Source: Chloroflexota bacterium
GTDB lineage: Bacteria; Chloroflexota; UBA6077
Length of the DNA stretch: 7,847 bases
NCBI GenBank assembly: GCA_021788565.1
Contig: JAJYKO010000226.1
Location: 1-7,847 of the forward strand
Direction of reading: 5' to 3'
Below, in pieces: positions 6,014 through 7,847 of this stretch; within the stretch, counting starts at the first letter, position 1, and every line of letters begins with the position of its first letter. A program made the translations under genes and the position numbers. The notes beneath the pieces are model-generated. The model was given only the letters and a program-made list of their open reading frames with translations, made no database searches and was not told where the DNA came from.

Positions 6014-6035
6014 CACCCGGGAGCTATCTCGGGTG
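6014..6035. terminator. Small hairpin at the 3' end of the SDR gene
   Basis: CACCCG (6014-6019) pairs with CGGGTG (6030-6035), with AG/CT extending the stem past a GG bulge. The loop contains the SDR stop codon. It lies between the converging SnoaL fragment and SDR gene, but no T-tract follows on either strand, so terminator function is a weak suggestion. Confidence 0.25.
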
Positions 6036-6770
6036 CAGCCCGCCGTTGAGAGATACCACCTGGTTGGTCATGTAGCCGTTGCGAAGCAGCGCCATCGCGA
6101 GGTCGGCAACCTCGGCCGGCTTACCCAGCCGCCCGACTGGCACTCGCGCGGCCAGCTCGCTGGGATCACCCGGCAGCATGCCTGTGTCCTCGATCAGGGA
6201 CGGCGCAATCGCATTGACCGTCACCCCATCGCGCGCCACTCGCGAGGCGAGGAAATGGGTGAGGCCGTGCAGTCCGGCCTTGGACGCGGCGTAGTGGGGT
6301 CCGACGATGCCGCCGGTCAGGGCCGCCCCCGATGACGTAAACAGGATCCGGCCGAAACCTCGCTCGCGCATGCCGGGCAGCACCCGGCGGCTGAGCAGGT
6401 ACGGCGCGCGGAGGTTCACGGCGATCGTCTCGTCGAAAGCAGCCGCGTCGATGTCCTCATACGTGCCCCTTCGACCCAAACCCGCGTTGGCCGCGAGGAT
6501 GTCGACCGGGCCGAATTCAACCTCGACGCTGTCGACGAGACGCTCGGGCGCGGACGCGTCGCGAAGGTCGGCAGCGAAGGCGCTAGCTCGACCACCGGCT
6601 GCCGCTATGCGGGCCACCACGGCCTCCGCTGACTCACGGTTGCGGGCATAGTGAACGGCCACGATGGCACCAGCGCCGGCCAGCCGCACGCACAGCTCGG
6701 CCCCGATGCCGCCGCTGCCGCCTGTGACGAGAGCCACCCGTCCGCCGAAATCTGTACTTACCGCATTCAT
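6024..6770 (-). CDS. Short-chain dehydrogenase/reductase (FabG-like SDR)
   Basis: A 248-residue classical SDR: an NAD(P)(H)-dependent cytoplasmic oxidoreductase of unknown substrate. The cofactor motif T16-G-G-S-G-G-I-G23 opens the Rossmann fold, R43 after strand beta2 is consistent with NADPH preference, D68-L and N95-A-G97 are present, and the catalytic set is N119, S147 (or S146), Y160 and K164 (Y-A-A-S-K). The C-terminus (V-S-L-N-G-G) is the usual end of the FabG-like group, although the substrate cannot be read from it. Length is normal and the gene is intact. The ATG at 6770 is supported by GGAGG nine bases upstream on the minus strand. It is monocistronic here, convergent with the SnoaL fragment, and divergent from the gene fragment and CDF gene to its right. 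No obvious -10/-35 pair was found upstream. Confidence 0.94.
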   Translation of the reverse strand: MNAVSTDFGGRVALVTGGSGGIGAELCVRLAGAGAIVAVHYARNRESAEAVVARIAAAGGRASAFAADLRDASAPERLVDSVEVEFGPVDILAANAGLGRRGTYEDIDAAAFDETIAVNLRAPYLLSRRVLPGMRERGFGRILFTSSGAALTGGIVGPHYAASKAGLHGLTHFLASRVARDGVTVNAIAPSLIEDTGMLPGDPSELAARVPVGRLGKPAEVADLAMALLRNGYMTNQVVSLNGGLHPR

Positions 6771-7064
6771 GTTTCGCTCCCTCCGTGCACTAGCCGTATC
6801 TGCGCACTCGCACTACGCCTCAAGCCCTGGTGGCGGCGGTGCAGTGCCTGGAACCAGTAAGGTTCGAGATGTCAGGGGGTTCCCGGCGCTCCATGCGCTC
6901 GGGGCTCCTGACGTGATAGAGTTTCCAGACATAACGCCCCATTATCGTCTCGGGCGTCAGCGAAGCCGATACAGGCTGATGGCCACGGTGAACCGGATCG
7001 TGCAGGGGCTGACCGTGAAACAGCTGTACCTACAGGTCGACCAAGCCGGTAAGGCGCATAAATC
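6771..7064. other. Intergenic region between the divergent SDR and CDF genes
   Basis: It holds the SDR ribosome site (6776-6790 on the minus strand) and, from roughly 6850 on, the apparent 3' gene fragment described separately. Base and codon character shift here from strongly GC-rich to more mixed. No tRNA, strong promoter or terminator was seen. The weak AAGG ten bases before 7065 is the only ribosome-site candidate for the CDF gene. Confidence 0.5.
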
Positions 7065-7068
7065 ATGA
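6853..7068 (+). pseudogene. Unrecognised 3' gene fragment coupled to the CDF gene
   Basis: This frame ends in TGA at 7066-7068, which overlaps the CDF start as ATGA, a typical operon junction. From about 6853 the frame reads like real protein (G-F-P-A-L-H-A-L-G-A-P-D-V-I-E-F-P-D, then M-A-T-V-N-R-I-V-Q-G-L-T-V-K-Q-L-Y-L-Q-V-D) and uses ATA codons like the CDF gene. Upstream it merely runs antisense to the SDR gene, so the 5' part of the original gene is missing. I do not recognise the family. The left boundary is approximate. An alternative is that only the last 29 codons from ATG 6979 are translated, or that the frame is open by chance. Confidence 0.35.
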
Positions 7069-7847
7069 TTAAGCTGATAATCAAGGCATTCATCAAGGAC
7101 TATCAGAACATCACCGACACGTCCGTGAGAGAGTCTTACGGCGTATTGGCCGGTGCCTTAGGCATTATCTGCAACCTGCTTCTGTTCGCCGTGAAGCTGG
7201 CAATCGGGTTATCTATAAATAGTATCGGCGTGATTTCGGATGCCTTCAACAACCTCACCGACTCGGGCTCTTCAGTAGTCTCTATCATAGGCGTGAAGCT
7301 GAGTAATCGCCCACCGGATCATGAGCATCCGTACGGTCACGGAAGGCTCGAATACATAGCATCCCTGGTGATATCCTTCATAATCCTCTCAGTTGGGTTG
7401 CAGCTACTGATAACCTCCTCCAACAAAGTCCTCAGCCCTGAAGTGGTGCTCTTTAGCCCTGTATTGCTCGTGCTTCTGAGCCTTTCGGTCCTGGTGAAGG
7501 CCTGGATGTACTCGTACAACAGATATATCGGCAAAGCCATAAACTCAAGTATAAACAGAGCGGTGGCCTTCGACAGCCTGAATGACACTGTAGTGACGAG
7601 CGCGGTGATTGCCACGACCGCTGCATCGCATTTCGTCGCTCTTCCGCTCGATGGACTTGCCGGTATTGCCGTTTCGCTATTTATTCTCTACACGGGCTTC
7701 AGCACCGCCAGGGATACGGTAGACCTGCTCATCGGCTCTCCACCGGACGACGGACTTGTCGATGCCATTAACTCGATGGTTGCCGGAGGCAAGTACGTAC
7801 TACGGACTCATGACCTGAAGGTGCATGAGTACGGCCCTGGCAGAATC
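7065..7847 (+). CDS. Cation diffusion facilitator (CDF) family transporter, 3'-partial
   Basis: Inner-membrane divalent-metal/proton antiporter; 261 codons are visible and the frame runs off the window. The start at 7065 matches related clostridial-type proteins in my memory (M-I-K-L then K-D-Y, V-R-E-S-Y-G-V-L-A-G). Six hydrophobic segments can be placed at ~27-47, 52-76, 98-118, 127-146, 167-188 and 191-212, followed by the beginning of the cytoplasmic metal-binding domain (from ~217). The TM2 motif is S58-D-A-x-N62-N-x-x-D66, the H88-P-Y-G-H-G-R-L-E loop is present, and TM5 carries D170-S-L-N-D174. YiiP-type zinc exporters have HxxxD in TM5, whereas DxxxD is reported for manganese-type CDFs, so Mn2+ export is a reasonable guess. 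Codon use is more AT-rich than in the rest of the window, consistent with different ancestry. Confidence 0.94.
   Translation, partial: MIKLIIKAFIKDYQNITDTSVRESYGVLAGALGIICNLLLFAVKLAIGLSINSIGVISDAFNNLTDSGSSVVSIIGVKLSNRPPDHEHPYGHGRLEYIASLVISFIILSVGLQLLITSSNKVLSPEVVLFSPVLLVLLSLSVLVKAWMYSYNRYIGKAINSSINRAVAFDSLNDTVVTSAVIATTAASHFVALPLDGLAGIAVSLFILYTGFSTARDTVDLLIGSPPDDGLVDAINSMVAGGKYVLRTHDLKVHEYGPGRI

Noticed and set aside
6840..6880. tRNA-like GGTTCGAG stretch
   Set aside because: The bases around the loop do not form a T-arm, and no acceptor or anticodon stem could be built.

Overview
The window is GC-rich bacterial chromosomal DNA. It mixes intact housekeeping-type genes with a clearly decaying accessory module. 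The families present (a WP-x-x-G-x-A-A type S11 penicillin-binding carboxypeptidase, a DUF6398-like protein, a Uma2-family nuclease fold and a SWIM zinc-finger/SNF2-helicase pair) are a combination I associate with Chloroflexota and related Terrabacteria. That placement is an inference from gene content only. The last ~780 bases (cation transporter) use visibly more ATA, AGA, AAT and TTA codons than the rest and look most like clostridial-type CDF proteins, so this end may have a different origin.

Layout: 1-1074 (+) is the 3' part of a D-Ala-D-Ala carboxypeptidase whose signal peptide lies off the window. 1075-1485 has no gene but holds a 153-bp imperfect palindrome with co-centred nested arms and TA at both tips. 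1486-3200 (+) looks like one operon: a DUF6398-like protein, an overlapping 22-codon ORF, and a Uma2 protein, ending in a long hairpin at 3191-3235. 3286-5623 (-) is a helicase-then-SWIM pair, both broken. The helicase has a frame break at a (CG)5 run and has lost its whole SNF2 ATPase core, leaving the last ~18 codons joined to the N-terminal region. The SWIM protein has Tyr in place of a zinc-ligand Cys and a frame break near its C-terminus. 5737-5967 (+) is a 5'-truncated SnoaL/NTF2-like fragment. 6024-6770 (-) is an intact SDR oxidoreductase. 6771-7064 has no complete gene, but holds an apparent 3' gene fragment whose TGA overlaps the ATG of a CDF-family cation exporter (7065 to the window end).

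Functionally the window is not one pathway. The most informative parts are the fossil helicase/SWIM module, a dnaX-type slippery heptamer placed in the interdomain linker of the DUF6398-like gene, the compact DUF6398/micro-ORF/Uma2 operon, and the 153-bp palindromic element. I saw no CRISPR array, tRNA, rRNA or intact transposase.
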